Source: Erythrobacter sp. (GTDB taxonomy: Bacteria; Pseudomonadota; Alphaproteobacteria; Sphingomonadales; Sphingomonadaceae). Taken from it: 64,000 nucleotides of DNA. Made by a program: the position numbers and the translations under genes. The notes below the pieces were generated by a model. It was not told where the DNA came from. It did no database searches and saw only the letters and a program-made list of their open reading frames with translations. Of the stretch, positions 10,699 through 20,158 are shown one piece after another. Where the stretch lies: assembly GCF_024305245.1 (NCBI RefSeq), contig NZ_JAMWYX010000007.1, positions 1 to 64,000 on the forward strand, written 5' to 3'. Position 1 is the stretch's first letter. Every line of letters starts with the position of its first letter.

Positions 10699-12141
10699 AT
10701 GAAGTATTCAGCGGGCAGATTGGCGTGCGGGATCGCAGCAGCGGCGCTGCTGGCGGGCTCGGCTTTTGCCCAGACGCAGCCCGGCAGCGAAGATAGCGGT
10801 CCGCGCGGCGAGCAGTGGACCGGGCCTGCGCGGATGGAGATGCCGGCCTCCCGCCCAAGCCCCGCGCCCACTCCCGCTACCGAGACGGGCGATTCCTTCG
10901 ATGCGGCCTTTCCGCGCATGGTGTCCGAGCCGGTGGTGCAGGGCGGCCTTGAACTGCCCGCGCCGCTGGTACAGCCTTGGACGGTCGCCAACGCGACGAA
11001 GCTGGTCGCAGCGATCGAGGGGATCGGGACCGAAGGGCTGGACCCTGCCGATTACGATCTGCAACCGCTGAAGGTCGCGCTTGCTTCCGGCCCGTCGGAA
11101 GAACTCGATGCGCTCGCGTCGCAAAGCTTCGTGTGGCTGGTCGAGGATTTGCGAGACGGGCGCACCCCGATGGATGCGCGCGAGCAGTGGTTCGTGGTCG
11201 ATCCCGACCGGGAAACCTTCCGCACCGGCGACTTGCTGGCCGAAGCTGTGGCGAACGGCGACATTGCCGCCACGCTGGACAAGCTTGCCCCCACGCATCC
11301 GGACTACGCCCGCCTGCGCGATGAGCTCGCCACAACGCCCGCAAGCGAAGCGGACAAGCGCAAGCTGATCCGCGCCAATATGGACCGCTGGCGCTGGCTG
11401 GCGCGCGATCTCGGCTCGCAATACCTCATCACCAACGTGCCCGAGTTTCAGCTGCGGCTGACGGTCAAGGATCGCATCATCAGCACCTATCGCACGGTAG
11501 TGGGCAAGCCGGGTCGCACCGCCACGCCGCAATTGGCCGAGATGGTCGAAGGCGTGGTGTTCAACCCGACCTGGACGGTGCCGCAGAGCATCGTGAAGGG
11601 TGAGGGACTGGGTGCAAAGGTGCTCGCCAACCCCGCGTGGGGCAAGCGGAACGGCTATGTCGCGACCAAGGGCGCGAACGGCTATATCAGCGTGGTGCAG
11701 CAGCCCGGGCCGGGCAATTCGCTCGGCCAGATGAAGCTGGAGATGCCCAACCCGCACGCGATCTTCTTCCACGACACGCCGTCGCGCCACCTGTTCGCCA
11801 ATGATAGCCGCGCGCTGTCCCACGGCTGCATCCGCACCGAGCGGGCGCTGGAACTGGCGATCACCATGGCGATCCTCGGCAAGGGTGCGAGCAAGGATGA
11901 GGCGGTCGAAATCTCGACCTCGGGCAAGTACACCAAGGTGATGCTGGAGAAGCAGCTGCCCGCCTACATCACCTACTTCACCATGGCGTCCAACATCAAC
12001 GGCGAGATGGCGACGTTCAAGGACATCTACGGCCGCGACGCCCCGGTGCTCGCCAGCTTGGACAAGCCGCGCGTGCGCAACCGCAGCACTGTGCCGACCG
12101 ACGAGGTTATCGTCATCGAGGACGATCTGCAGGATAGCTAG
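10699..12141 (+). CDS. L,D-transpeptidase, YcbB-like, exported
   Basis: L,D-transpeptidases make 3-3 crosslinks in peptidoglycan or attach proteins to it. The 480-residue protein has a signal peptide (GIAAAALLAGSAFAQ) and a Pro/Ser-rich spacer. A scaffold domain (about 90-210) comes next, with the pattern EGLDPADYDLQPL that is also seen in YcbB proteins. The YkuD catalytic domain follows, with HDTPSRHLF and SHGCIRTERALELA; the Cys of SHGCIR is the nucleophile. It is somewhat shorter than E. coli LdtD. ATG at 10699 is used because the upstream open frame has no family similarity. The 3' end overlaps the next, convergent gene by 29 bases. Confidence 0.92.
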   Translation: MKYSAGRLACGIAAAALLAGSAFAQTQPGSEDSGPRGEQWTGPARMEMPASRPSPAPTPATETGDSFDAAFPRMVSEPVVQGGLELPAPLVQPWTVANATKLVAAIEGIGTEGLDPADYDLQPLKVALASGPSEELDALASQSFVWLVEDLRDGRTPMDAREQWFVVDPDRETFRTGDLLAEAVANGDIAATLDKLAPTHPDYARLRDELATTPASEADKRKLIRANMDRWRWLARDLGSQYLITNVPEFQLRLTVKDRIISTYRTVVGKPGRTATPQLAEMVEGVVFNPTWTVPQSIVKGEGLGAKVLANPAWGKRNGYVATKGANGYISVVQQPGPGNSLGQMKLEMPNPHAIFFHDTPSRHLFANDSRALSHGCIRTERALELAITMAILGKGASKDEAVEISTSGKYTKVMLEKQLPAYITYFTMASNINGEMATFKDIYGRDAPVLASLDKPRVRNRSTVPTDEVIVIEDDLQDS

Positions 12142-12562
12142 GCACTCGGGTCAGTCGCCACCATAGCACCACCGCTGCACCTAGCGCGAATGTGGTCGTG
12201 AACAGGTAATCGCCCGCCTTCGAATAATCATGCCACAAGACCATCCAAATGCAGGCGACCTGGGTGGCGATAGCAAAGCTGAGGCACAAGGTTAGAGCGC
12301 GCAATGGTGAGAGCGCAAAGCGCCGGATCAGCAGAGCGCTCGGGATACCAAAAATCAGCGTGCAGGGGATCACGACAAAGAGGCTCAGTCCGGCAATTGC
12401 CAAGGGGAATATAAGCGCCAGCCAGGGCATCTCATAGATGCCTTGGGCGCTGCCATCGAGAATGATCCAAGCCGTGAGGCTGACGCCGCCGATCAGGGCT
12501 CCAAATATCGCGGACCAGAGGAGAGCGACCCAGACCTGATCGGGCCGCTCCGGAACGGACAT
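12113..12562 (-). CDS. Small four-helix membrane protein of unknown function
   Basis: The 149-residue protein has four hydrophobic segments (LLWSAIFGALIGGVSLTAW; ALIFPLAIAGLSLFVVIP; ALTLCLSFAIATQVACIW; LFTTTFALGAAVVLWW) and a short charged tail. I recognise no family. Its ATG overlaps the stop codon of the preceding L,D-transpeptidase gene (TGATG at 12560-12564), so translation is coupled and a role at the same envelope step is plausible. Its 3' end overlaps the convergent YcbB-like gene. Confidence 0.6.
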   Translation of the reverse strand: MSVPERPDQVWVALLWSAIFGALIGGVSLTAWIILDGSAQGIYEMPWLALIFPLAIAGLSLFVVIPCTLIFGIPSALLIRRFALSPLRALTLCLSFAIATQVACIWMVLWHDYSKAGDYLFTTTFALGAAVVLWWRLTRVPSYPADRPR

Positions 12563-13278
12563 CAGAATGCGCTGGTCGCCGGACGCTGCAACAGGTCGAG
12601 CGGCTTACGCTCGATCATCGCCAGTTCCGGCACCGGCTGGATGCTGCCGTCTTCCTCCAGCCCCAGCGAATCCGCGAACAGCAACCGCCCGCCCGACAGG
12701 TGTATCAGCGCGATCCGGAACTGTACCTCGCCCATCGCGAAACAGCCGTTGGAGCGCCCCAGACGCCCCCACGTTTCGATATGCGAGGACTCTGCGTAGT
12801 CGGCGCGGTGCATCACGATGTAGCGGCGCAGCGCGGCGTCGTTGCTCTCGTCCAAGCCGCCAAGGCGCACGGAAGTGCCATACCGGCCCTTGTACCATTC
12901 CCACGTCACATAGGCGCCGCGGCTGGTCGCGTTGGAGCCTTCGGTGTTGGAGAACTGCTTGAGCCAGCCGTCGTGCTGCGGATCCGATCCCGTGCCGTGG
13001 CTGACGTGGTGCGACTGCACTTCGCCCCGGTCGAGGTTCACGAAGTGAAACCGGGGCTTCGCCGAATGCAGGCCGAAATCCGCCACCCCGACGATATCGC
13101 GCTTCCAGATCGCGTCGCCCGCCCGGTCAAGTTCCCGCTTGGCGAGGGCAAACAGCATCCGGTCACGCGGGGAGCCGGACATCGGCGCTGCGGGAACGGT
13201 AGCGGCGAGCAGGGGGGCAGGTGCAGCCAATGCAGCCCCGGCAATCAGAGTGCTCTTGAGAAGGTCGCGCCGCTTCAT
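12562..13278 (-). CDS. Murein L,D-transpeptidase catalytic domain family protein (YkuD_2)
   Basis: The 238-residue protein has a twin-arginine-type signal (MKRRDLLKSTLIAGAALAAP). A single domain of the PF13645 kind follows. It includes HHVSHGTGSDP, VTWEWYKGRYG and the catalytic stretch HIETWGRLGRSNGCFAMG, in which His and Cys fill the roles seen in YkuD enzymes. It is unrelated in fold context to the YcbB-like enzyme 0.4 kb away on the other strand. ATG at 13278 was chosen because it begins the signal; the longer start at 13341 would add 21 basic residues. Substrate unproven. Confidence 0.85.
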   Translation of the reverse strand: MKRRDLLKSTLIAGAALAAPAPLLAATVPAAPMSGSPRDRMLFALAKRELDRAGDAIWKRDIVGVADFGLHSAKPRFHFVNLDRGEVQSHHVSHGTGSDPQHDGWLKQFSNTEGSNATSRGAYVTWEWYKGRYGTSVRLGGLDESNDAALRRYIVMHRADYAESSHIETWGRLGRSNGCFAMGEVQFRIALIHLSGGRLLFADSLGLEEDGSIQPVPELAMIERKPLDLLQRPATSAF

Positions 13279-13353
13279 CCTGTCACAACTTATAGCGCGC
13301 CGATTGCGTTCCCGGTAACGGAAAATGGCGTATCGTCGCACCTCTGCGGCATG

Positions 13354-14817
13354 TCATGGCTGTTGGGCCGCGTTTTCGTGAATCGCCTTGGCCGCCATGC
13401 CCAGCCGGATCACCGCCGGCATCGCCTCTTTCACCGCCGCGCGGAACCCGCTGAGCGCCGCCAGCCGCGGATCGCCCGCCGCTATCATCCGCGCAACCGT
13501 AGGCCCGGTCGGGTCGAGCCGCGCTGCCGCCAGCCATGCCGCGATCTCCGGCGTCTGCGACCAGGTGCCGCGGTTCATCAGGTTCATCATGAAGGCATAG
13601 GGGAAGGTTTCGGGCGTGTCGGTCAGCGGTCCGGTGCGCGCAAGCTGGTTCTTGGTCGTATCGTCCGGATAATGCGCTTCGAGGAACGCGGTGATCGCAG
13701 CGCTGAGAGTCACCAGCGGGACGTGGACGGGTTGCAGCACGATGGTGTCGCCGCGAAACTGCGGGCCGCTGTTGGCCTCGGCGGTGAAGGGCACGGCGCG
13801 GGCGGTGCAATCGATGAACAGCGTGTCTTCGGGGACGGGGTGCGAAACCGCTCCGAAATGCAGTTGTCCCTGTTCGATGGCGGTCACGCGTCCGGTGCGG
13901 ATGACCTGCGTGATCCGCCGCAGCAGCGCGATCTCGCCTTCGGAAATCACCGCATAGTGATACATTGCCGGCCGCACATCGGGGTCGATCCGCAGCATGT
14001 ATCCGCCAGCTTCAAGCGCTTCGAACACTGCATGGCCATCCTCGGCCCCGGCAATCGCCTCCAGATGCGCGATCTGGTTTTCGACCGTGGCGGCGAGGAA
14101 ATCCTCGCCCGGCTGGATGTATTTGCGATTGTTCAGCCAGCTGTCGCGCGGGCGAACCCACTGGATGCGGTCGGGCGCGACGCCTGCTTCGATCAGCCAC
14201 ACGCCGGTATCCATCGCGGTCTTGCCGCCGCCGAGGATGACGAAGTGGCCGGGCGCGCGGGCGGGGTCTTTCCAAAGGTCGGGCAGCGCGCCGGGCGCGA
14301 TCACCTGAACGCCGTCGGCCACGGCGAAGGCGCGTGTGTGGGTGGAGGGCACCGAGGTCTGATAGAAGGTCGCATCCACCAGCTTGCGGCGCACGGCGAT
14401 GGAGTGCTCCTCGCCCGACAGAACGCCTGCGATCCGCGCGGTGCCGTGTTCGTCCCGGCCCCTGAATTCGCTCAGCCGGTGATAGGCCACGCGGCCACTG
14501 GGCAGCAGGCGGTGGTGCATCACCCGCTCGAAATAGGCGGTGACTTCGGCTCCGCTGGCGAGCGCATAGAGGCCTTTGTTGGGGCCATGATCGTCGATCT
14601 GTTCGCTGGGAAACGCCATCGAATTGACGCCGTAGAAGGCTGAGGGCTGGTGCAGCGCGACGAAGGGGTAGGCATCGTTCCAGTGCCCGCCGGGCCGGGC
14701 GTGCTTGTCAACGAAGGTGATATGGCTTGTCGGGTCTTCGTCGAGCAGCGTATCGGCAAAGGCCAACCCTACCGCGCCCGCGCCGATAATCAGGTAATCG
14801 GTTGAAAGATCGGTCAT
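13354..14817 (-). CDS. FAD/NAD(P)-dependent oxidoreductase
   Basis: The 487-residue protein starts with a Rossmann dinucleotide motif (YLIIGAGAVGLAFADTL). A flavin-monooxygenase-like region follows (HARPGGHWNDAYPFVALHQPS), then a second GxGxx(A) motif for NAD(P) (FVILGGGKTAMDTGVWL). This is the two-dinucleotide layout of flavin-containing monooxygenases and related oxidoreductases. The substrate is unknown. ATG at 14817 is preceded by GGGGGAC. It follows the deacetylase-like gene by 35 bases on the same strand and is probably co-transcribed from the promoter or leader that holds copy 2 of the 43-bp repeat. Confidence 0.85.
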   Translation of the reverse strand: MTDLSTDYLIIGAGAVGLAFADTLLDEDPTSHITFVDKHARPGGHWNDAYPFVALHQPSAFYGVNSMAFPSEQIDDHGPNKGLYALASGAEVTAYFERVMHHRLLPSGRVAYHRLSEFRGRDEHGTARIAGVLSGEEHSIAVRRKLVDATFYQTSVPSTHTRAFAVADGVQVIAPGALPDLWKDPARAPGHFVILGGGKTAMDTGVWLIEAGVAPDRIQWVRPRDSWLNNRKYIQPGEDFLAATVENQIAHLEAIAGAEDGHAVFEALEAGGYMLRIDPDVRPAMYHYAVISEGEIALLRRITQVIRTGRVTAIEQGQLHFGAVSHPVPEDTLFIDCTARAVPFTAEANSGPQFRGDTIVLQPVHVPLVTLSAAITAFLEAHYPDDTTKNQLARTGPLTDTPETFPYAFMMNLMNRGTWSQTPEIAAWLAAARLDPTGPTVARMIAAGDPRLAALSGFRAAVKEAMPAVIRLGMAAKAIHENAAQQP

Positions 14818-14852
14818 GTTGTCCCCCGCACTACGCGGATGCCGCTTTAGCA

Positions 14853-15767
14853 TCATTGCGGCCCCGCCGCGCGTGCGTTTTCGTCCGCCATCGCCAGCAT
14901 CGATGCGGCGTGACGCGCGGCGACGGCACGCTGATCGTCGCCATATCCGCCGCCAAGCGCGCTGGCGATCGGCAGGCCGCGTCGGCGGGATTCGCTCACT
15001 ACAAATCGGTCGCGCAACGACAGTCCGGCATCGGTCAGCGCCAGCCTGCCGAGCTTGTCCTGAGCGTGCGGATCGACGCCTGCCTGATACAGCACGAAAT
15101 CCGGCGCGAACTCGACCATCACCTCTGGCAAGTGGCGGGTCAGCGCGGCCATGTAGCCATCATCATCGACCCCGTCCGGCAAGGGCACATCGCGGCTGGA
15201 GCGGGCCTTGCGCACCGGGAAGTTCTTCTCGGCGTGCAGCGACAGCGTGAAGATATCGGTGCGCCCGGCAGTGAGGCTGGCGGTGCCATCGCCCTGGTGC
15301 ACATCGCAATCGACAATCAGGATGCGCTGCGCATCGCCTTCGGCAATCAACCGATTGGACGCGACCGCCAGATCGTTGAACACGCAGTACCCCGCGCCGG
15401 TATCGTGCAGCGCGTGGTGGCTGCCCGCAGCGGAGTTGGCGGCATAGCCGTGCTGCATCGCCAGCCGCGCCGCCAGCCACGTGCCGCCATTTGTGTGGCG
15501 CACGCGCGATGTGATCGCGGGCGTCACCGGAAAACCGATGCGGCGCTCCTTGTCTCGCGGAACCTCGGCGCGGAACACCTGATCGACGTAATCGGGGCAA
15601 TGCACCGCTTCGAGCCATTCGCGCGGCATCGGCTCCGGCGCGTGCTCGGTCAGCGGCGCTCCGCTGGCGCGCAGTTCCTCCATCACGAGGTAGTATTTGT
15701 CGAACCGGAAACTGCCGCGTTCCGGGCGCGGGGCCATGTAGTCGGCGTGGTGAACGACGTGGAGCAT
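14853..15767 (-). CDS. Histone deacetylase-family (AcuC-like) hydrolase
   Basis: This 304-residue protein belongs to the arginase/deacetylase fold that removes acyl groups from lysine, polyamines or small amides. Visible landmarks are the tandem His SAAGSHHALHDTGAGYCVFNDLA, the zinc-site DCDVHQGDGTA, a second metal ligand in YQAGVDPHAQD and the Gly-rich GGGYG loop with a following Asp. The active site looks complete. ATG at 15767 lies only 15 bases downstream of the 43-bp repeat, which therefore forms its leader. The partner oxidoreductase follows on the same strand. Confidence 0.92.
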   Translation of the reverse strand: MLHVVHHADYMAPRPERGSFRFDKYYLVMEELRASGAPLTEHAPEPMPREWLEAVHCPDYVDQVFRAEVPRDKERRIGFPVTPAITSRVRHTNGGTWLAARLAMQHGYAANSAAGSHHALHDTGAGYCVFNDLAVASNRLIAEGDAQRILIVDCDVHQGDGTASLTAGRTDIFTLSLHAEKNFPVRKARSSRDVPLPDGVDDDGYMAALTRHLPEVMVEFAPDFVLYQAGVDPHAQDKLGRLALTDAGLSLRDRFVVSESRRRGLPIASALGGGYGDDQRAVAARHAASMLAMADENARAAGPQ

Positions 15768-15781
15768 GCAGCGTCAGACCG

Positions 15782-15824
15782 GCCTGTAGGAGACACATGA
15801 GACACTGTCCAAGGAAGCAAAACC
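15782..15824 (-). repeat. 43-bp dispersed repeat, copy 2 (leader of deacetylase-like gene)
   Basis: The core 15782-15816 is the exact reverse complement of 1791-1825, and 15819-15824 matches the GGTTTT block. In the direction of the deacetylase-like gene it reads the same way as copy 1 reads toward ruvA, ending 15 bases before the start codon. The sequence on either side is unrelated to that around copy 1, so the repeat unit is short and sharply bounded. Confidence 0.75.
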
Positions 15825-15931
15825 TGCCGCAGCTTCGATGGACACGGGCGCGGGCAGGGACAGGCGGCACAGGTCGTTCATTGGCACCGTCATGCCAGCT
15901 TCGCTTGCAGTAGGACAGGCCAGTGTGCCGG

Positions 15932-16477
15932 TCACAGCCAGCCGGTGTGTTCGGCCAGGATCTTGACGCCCAGCCCGATCAGGATGACGCCGCCCACGCG
16001 CTCCGCCCATGAGCCCCAGCGATCCCCCGCGCCGCGCCCCAAGGCCACGCCCGCAACGCTCAAACCGAAGGTTACGAGGCCGATCAGCGCCGCCGAGGTC
16101 AGCGGCGGGATATCGAGCGCCGGCAGGGTGATCCCGGCGGCGAGCGCATCGATGCTGGTCGCCACCCCTGCCACCAGCAAGGCTCTGCCGGTCAGCTTGC
16201 GCGCCGCTTCGTCCTCGCCGACATGACCCCCCAGCATCCGCAGCCCGAGGAAGGTCAGCAGGGCGAACGCGATCCAGTGATCGACCGCCTCGACATATTC
16301 GAACGCGACTGTCCCGATGCCCCAGCCGATCAGCGGCATTGCGCCCTGAAACACGCCGAACGTCAGCGCGATGGCCAGCGCGCCGCCCCAACCGGGCCGG
16401 AACCGCGCGCCCTGCGTCAATGCCACGGCAAAGGCATCCATCGCCAGCGCGAGCGCGAGGAGGAAGGCGGCAAGCAA
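15932..16477 (-). CDS. mntP: Manganese efflux pump MntP
   Basis: MntP exports Mn2+ across the inner membrane. The 181-residue protein has six hydrophobic helices and the diagnostic metal-site motif MDAFAVAL in helix 1, mirrored by SIDALAAG in helix 4, as in the family's internal repeat. The start is a TTG at 16477, since no ATG or GTG lies between it and an in-frame stop at 16490-16492. The gene follows the thioredoxin-like lipoprotein and ispG on the same strand with almost no gaps, so it is read from their promoter. No yybP-type riboswitch is placed directly before it. Confidence 0.9.
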   Translation of the reverse strand: MLAAFLLALALAMDAFAVALTQGARFRPGWGGALAIALTFGVFQGAMPLIGWGIGTVAFEYVEAVDHWIAFALLTFLGLRMLGGHVGEDEAARKLTGRALLVAGVATSIDALAAGITLPALDIPPLTSAALIGLVTFGLSVAGVALGRGAGDRWGSWAERVGGVILIGLGVKILAEHTGWL

Positions 16478-16489
16478 CGTGCGGCCCGC

Positions 16490-17008
16490 TCAATCGGCGG
16501 CGGGCGCGGGAGCCTCGGCCAGCGCTTCGAGTTCGGCGACAATCGCATCCTCGCTGCGGGTGGCGGCATTACGCCAGCTGGCGGCAGTATCGAGGTTCAC
16601 CGGCTGGCCTGCGGCAGTCAGCACCAGCAGCGCGGGCGTGCCGGGCAGTTCGGCAAGGCCGAAGCGCTGCGGCACGGCGAGGTTATGCCCGTCGCCGGTC
16701 TGCGGCAGGCCGACATTGACGAACACCAGCTCGTAACGCTCCGCCACCAGCGCGGAAAGGCGTGGGGCTTCGAGCCAACCGGCCAGCGCGCGGCTATCGT
16801 GGCACCAGTTGCCGCCCATCACCAGCAGCACGCGTTTGCCATTGCCAGCGGCGCGGGCGAGCGCGGCATCGACATCGCCCATCGCATCGGGCGTGACGGC
16901 ATAGGATTTCGCCTCGGGGTGGGCGGGGGCGGCCGGGCTTGCGTTGGGTGTCGTCGCGCAAGCGCCCAGCGCCAGCGCCACACCTCCGGCGATGATCGCG
17001 CGGATCAC
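16490..17008 (-). CDS. Thioredoxin-fold lipoprotein
   Basis: The 172-residue protein has a lipoprotein signal ([13 protein letters not shown], Cys17). The thioredoxin-like domain carries [16 protein letters not shown]. The active-site motif is CHDS, i.e. C-x-x-S, so it keeps one reactive cysteine and cannot form the usual CxxC disulfide. The cis-Pro region ([10 protein letters not shown]) is present. A role in periplasmic thiol handling is inferred. The start is GTG at 17008 overlapping the ispG stop (GTGA), which shows translational coupling to ispG; the functional link is unclear. Confidence 0.75.
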   Translation of the reverse strand: MIRAIIAGGVALALGACATTPNASPAAPAHPEAKSYAVTPDAMGDVDAALARAAGNGKRVLLVMGGNWCHDSRALAGWLEAPRLSALVAERYELVFVNVGLPQTGDGHNLAVPQRFGLAELPGTPALLVLTAAGQPVNLDTAASWRNAATRSEDAIVAELEALAEAPAPAAD

Positions 17009-18162
17009 TCGGCGGCTTCGGCGGATTGTTGCGGCGCGGCGTGGGGATCGAAGGCAGTGGCTTCGCCCGCATCGATGGCGGCGGCCTTTTCCTCCACCAG
17101 CCGGACGATATGATCGAGCATTGCTTCATCGTCGATCGCGTGGGCTTTCATGCCCGAAAGATAGACCATATGCTTGCCATTGCCGCCGCCGGTGAGGCCG
17201 ATATCGGTCTCGCGCGCTTCGCCCGGGCCGTTGACGACGCAGCCCAGCACCGAAAGGCTCATCGGGGTCTTGATGTGTTCGAGCCGCTTTTCCAGCGTTT
17301 CGACCGTGCGGATCACGTCAAAGCCCTGCCGCGAGCATGACGGGCACGACACCACCCGCACACCGCGGGTGCGCAGGCCCAATGCCTTGAGCATGTGGTA
17401 GCCGACCTTGATCTCTTCCTCCGGCTCGGCAGAAAGGCTGACGCGGATCGTGTCCCCGATGCCCGCCCACAGCAGGCTGCCCATGCCGATACTCGACTTC
17501 ACCGTCCCGCCGATCAGCCCGCCTGCTTCGGTGATGCCCAGGTGCAGCGGGCAATCGACCGTTTCGGCGAGGCCATGATAGGCCGCGACGGCGAGGAACA
17601 CGTCGGACGCCTTCACCGCCACCTTGAATTCGTGGAAATCGTGGTCCTGCAACAGCTTGATGTGATCCAGCGCGCTTTCGATCAGCGCTTCGGGGCAGGG
17701 CTCGCCGTATTTTTCGAGCAGGTCTTTCTCGAGGCTTCCCGCGTTCACGCCGATGCGGATCGCGCAGCCGTTGGCCTTGGCCGCGCGCACGACCTCGGCG
17801 ACGCGCTGGGACGAACCGATATTGCCGGGGTTGATCCGCAAGCACGCCGCGCCCGCATCGGCGGCTTCGAGTGCGCGTTTGTAGTGGAAGTGGATGTCCG
17901 CCACGATCGGAATGTTCGCGCCGCGCGTGATTTTCTTGAAATCGCGGGTCGATTCCTCGGTCGGGCAGGAGACGCGGATGATGTCCGCGCCCACTTCCTC
18001 GCACCGCCTGATCTGGTCGAGCGTGGCGCGCACGTCCTCGGTCGGGGTGTTGGTCATGGTCTGCACGGTGATGGGCGCATCACCGCCAACGGGGACATTC
18101 CCCACCATGATCTGGCGACATTTGCGCCGTTCGATTGTGCGCCAGGGCCGAATGGAAGACAT
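17005..18162 (-). CDS. ispG: 4-hydroxy-3-methylbut-2-en-1-yl diphosphate synthase
   Basis: IspG converts MEcPP to HMBPP in the MEP isoprenoid pathway with a 4Fe-4S cluster. The 385-residue protein has the TIM-barrel part ([48 protein letters not shown]). The cluster region follows, with [10 protein letters not shown] and [11 protein letters not shown] supplying the three cysteines, and then VNGPGEA-type contacts. ATG at 18162 ([15 protein letters not shown]) is chosen; a longer open frame upstream has no similarity. The downstream genes mntP and the thioredoxin-like lipoprotein form an operon with it. Confidence 0.96.
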   Translation of the reverse strand: MSSIRPWRTIERRKCRQIMVGNVPVGGDAPITVQTMTNTPTEDVRATLDQIRRCEEVGADIIRVSCPTEESTRDFKKITRGANIPIVADIHFHYKRALEAADAGAACLRINPGNIGSSQRVAEVVRAAKANGCAIRIGVNAGSLEKDLLEKYGEPCPEALIESALDHIKLLQDHDFHEFKVAVKASDVFLAVAAYHGLAETVDCPLHLGITEAGGLIGGTVKSSIGMGSLLWAGIGDTIRVSLSAEPEEEIKVGYHMLKALGLRTRGVRVVSCPSCSRQGFDVIRTVETLEKRLEHIKTPMSLSVLGCVVNGPGEARETDIGLTGGGNGKHMVYLSGMKAHAIDDEAMLDHIVRLVEEKAAAIDAGEATAFDPHAAPQQSAEAAE

Positions 18163-18262
18163 GGGGCTGCATATAGCCATCCGTGCGTGACTGGGCAATG
18201 ACAAGCACGCCTGCTTGACTTGGCCGGGTGCAGCGTCAGTCTGGCGGCAAAGGGGAATGCCG

Positions 18263-19201
18263 ATGCCGACCGACACCGCGACCGAACTGCGCAGTGCCAA
18301 GCCCAGCCTGATCCTGCGCGGGGTCAAGTGGCTGATGGGGCTCGGCAAGCCGGTGTTTCCGCACACTGCCGAGGGATTTGAACAGCGCATGGCGAACCGC
18401 CGCTTGCCCGAAGATGCGCCGATGCCGGACAAGTTTCGCCGCGATTTTCAGGTCGCAGACTGGGAAGCGGGGGGGCATCCGGTGGTGACGATCCACCCCA
18501 AATCCGGCCCCGGCGCCTGGCACATGCTGTATTTCCACGGCGGCGGGTTCGTGCAGCCGATGTTCAAGGTGCACTGGCCGCTGGTGGCCGCGATGGTGAA
18601 GTCCTGCGGGATCAGCGTCACCGTGCCGCTCTATCCCGTAGTGCCCGAAGCCCCGCACGCGGCGCAGGATGCAATGGCCGATGCGGTGTTCGCGACGCTG
18701 GCCGAGCATCACGATCCGGCAAAGATCATCCTCAACGGCGACAGTGCAGGCGGGCATATGGCGCTGGCGCTCGCGTTGCGGCTGGCGCGGAAGGGCGCGC
18801 CGATGCCGGGCAAGCTGGCGCTGTTCGCCCCGTGGCTCGATCTGACGCTGGCCGACCCTGCGATTGCGGCGGTCGAACCGCATGACATCATGCTCAAGAT
18901 CGGCACCCTGCGCGACTGCGGGGCAATGGTGGCAGGCGCGCGCGATCCGGCCAGCGCCGAGGTCAGCCCGCTCTACACGCCGGAAACGGAACTGGCGCTG
19001 CTGCCCCCCACCCGCATCTGGACCGGACGGCACGACCTGTTCATCGTCGATTCGCGCACGTTCGCGGACCGGCTCCGCACCGCCGGGGTCGATGCGAAAC
19101 TGTACGAATACGAAGCCGCCCCGCACGTGTTCATGGCGATCACCCCGACGCGCGAGGCGAAGGACGTGCTGGCGCTGCTCAAGGATTTTGTCGCCAGCTA
19201 G
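18263..19201 (+). CDS. Alpha/beta hydrolase of the hormone-sensitive lipase type
   Basis: The 312-residue protein has the oxyanion-hole motif YFHGGGF, the nucleophile elbow NGDSAGGH and the late acid and His regions (RHDLFIVD and EAAPHVFM). These mark a family IV carboxylesterase that cleaves short acyl esters. ATG at 18263 sits 7 bases after AAAGGGG; ATG at 18257 would be too close to that site. No signal peptide is seen, so it is cytoplasmic. It converges with the SDR gene, and both stop codons fall inside one 14-bp perfect palindrome (19198-19211). Confidence 0.88.
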   Translation: MPTDTATELRSAKPSLILRGVKWLMGLGKPVFPHTAEGFEQRMANRRLPEDAPMPDKFRRDFQVADWEAGGHPVVTIHPKSGPGAWHMLYFHGGGFVQPMFKVHWPLVAAMVKSCGISVTVPLYPVVPEAPHAAQDAMADAVFATLAEHHDPAKIILNGDSAGGHMALALALRLARKGAPMPGKLALFAPWLDLTLADPAIAAVEPHDIMLKIGTLRDCGAMVAGARDPASAEVSPLYTPETELALLPPTRIWTGRHDLFIVDSRTFADRLRTAGVDAKLYEYEAAPHVFMAITPTREAKDVLALLKDFVAS

Positions 19202-19211
19202 AGCGCTCTAG
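19198..19211. repeat. 14-bp perfect palindrome containing two opposing stop codons
   Basis: CTAGAGCGCTCTAG reads the same on both strands. Its TAG triplets are the stop of the plus-strand esterase and, on the other strand, of the SDR. It could also act as a minimal symmetric terminator or protein site, though no T run follows. Confidence 0.5.
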
Positions 19212-20158
19212 TCGGGGTATTGAACCCCGGTCATGTCCTCGCTGATCGCCCACAGCCGCCGCGCCGAGTCGGGATCGAGCGCGTAGGAGCGCACGCCGCC
19301 AGCGGAGGATTCGTCGTCCACCTCGGCGACGTGGCAATCCTCGCAATAGACCCCGCCCTTGCCTTCCAGTTCCGGTGCGGTCGCGGCCCAGCAGGTGGTC
19401 GCTGCGCCCTGCGGGATGGTTTTGAAGGCGAAATTGTCATCGCTTTTCTTGACCCGCTCGATCAGTGCGGCGGTCATTTCCTCGTCGAGGTGGCGGCTCA
19501 GGTTGGTGTTGATGCCGCCCGGATGCACCGCATAGGCATGGATGTCGCGCAGCGCGTAGCGGCGTTCGAGCTCCACGGTGAACAGCACATTGGCGGTCTT
19601 GGCATTGCCGTAGCTGACCCAGGGGTTGTAATCGCGCTGCTCGAAATTGGGGTCGTCGAGATTGGTCGGCGCCATGTGATGCGCGCGGCTGGAGAGGTTG
19701 ACGATGCGCTTGGTCGTGCCCCGTTCGATCAGCGGCATCAACTCGCCGGTCAGCGCAAAGTGGCCGAGATGATTGGTGCCGAATTGCAGCTCAAACCCGT
19801 CGGCGGTGTGCATCAGGGGCGACGCCATGACACCGGCATTGTTGATCAGGATGTCGATTTTATCGAAGCGCTGGCGAGCGCGCGAGGTCGCGGCGCGGAT
19901 GCTTTCGAGGTTGCCCAGATCGCAAACGATCGTGTCGAGCTGCGCATCGGGATGTTCGCCGCGGATCGCCGCGACCGCCTCGTCCAGCTTGCCCTGATCG
20001 CGCCCTGCCATCACCACATGCGCGCCGCGCGCGGCCATCGCGCGGGCGGCTTCCTGCCCGAGACCGGAATTGGCGCCGGTGATGAAAACGGTCTGCCCGC
20101 TCAGATCCTTGTCTGCCAGCACCTCGTCGGCCGTGGTGTCTTTGCCGAAAGTGGTCAT
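19208..20158 (-). CDS. Short-chain dehydrogenase/reductase
   Basis: The 316-residue protein shows the classical SDR plan: cofactor motif FITGANSGLGQEAARAM, an Arg after the second strand (MAGRDQGK, suggesting NADP), NNAGVM, the catalytic Ser in VNLSSRAH and the YxxxK pair in SYGNAKTANV. The late segment with GVYCEDCHVAEV resembles the retinol-dehydrogenase-like/WW-domain oxidoreductase group. Substrate unknown. Its ATG overlaps the stop of the upstream GNAT gene (ATGA at 20155-20158). Confidence 0.9.
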   Translation of the reverse strand: MTTFGKDTTADEVLADKDLSGQTVFITGANSGLGQEAARAMAARGAHVVMAGRDQGKLDEAVAAIRGEHPDAQLDTIVCDLGNLESIRAATSRARQRFDKIDILINNAGVMASPLMHTADGFELQFGTNHLGHFALTGELMPLIERGTTKRIVNLSSRAHHMAPTNLDDPNFEQRDYNPWVSYGNAKTANVLFTVELERRYALRDIHAYAVHPGGINTNLSRHLDEEMTAALIERVKKSDDNFAFKTIPQGAATTCWAATAPELEGKGGVYCEDCHVAEVDDESSAGGVRSYALDPDSARRLWAISEDMTGVQYPD

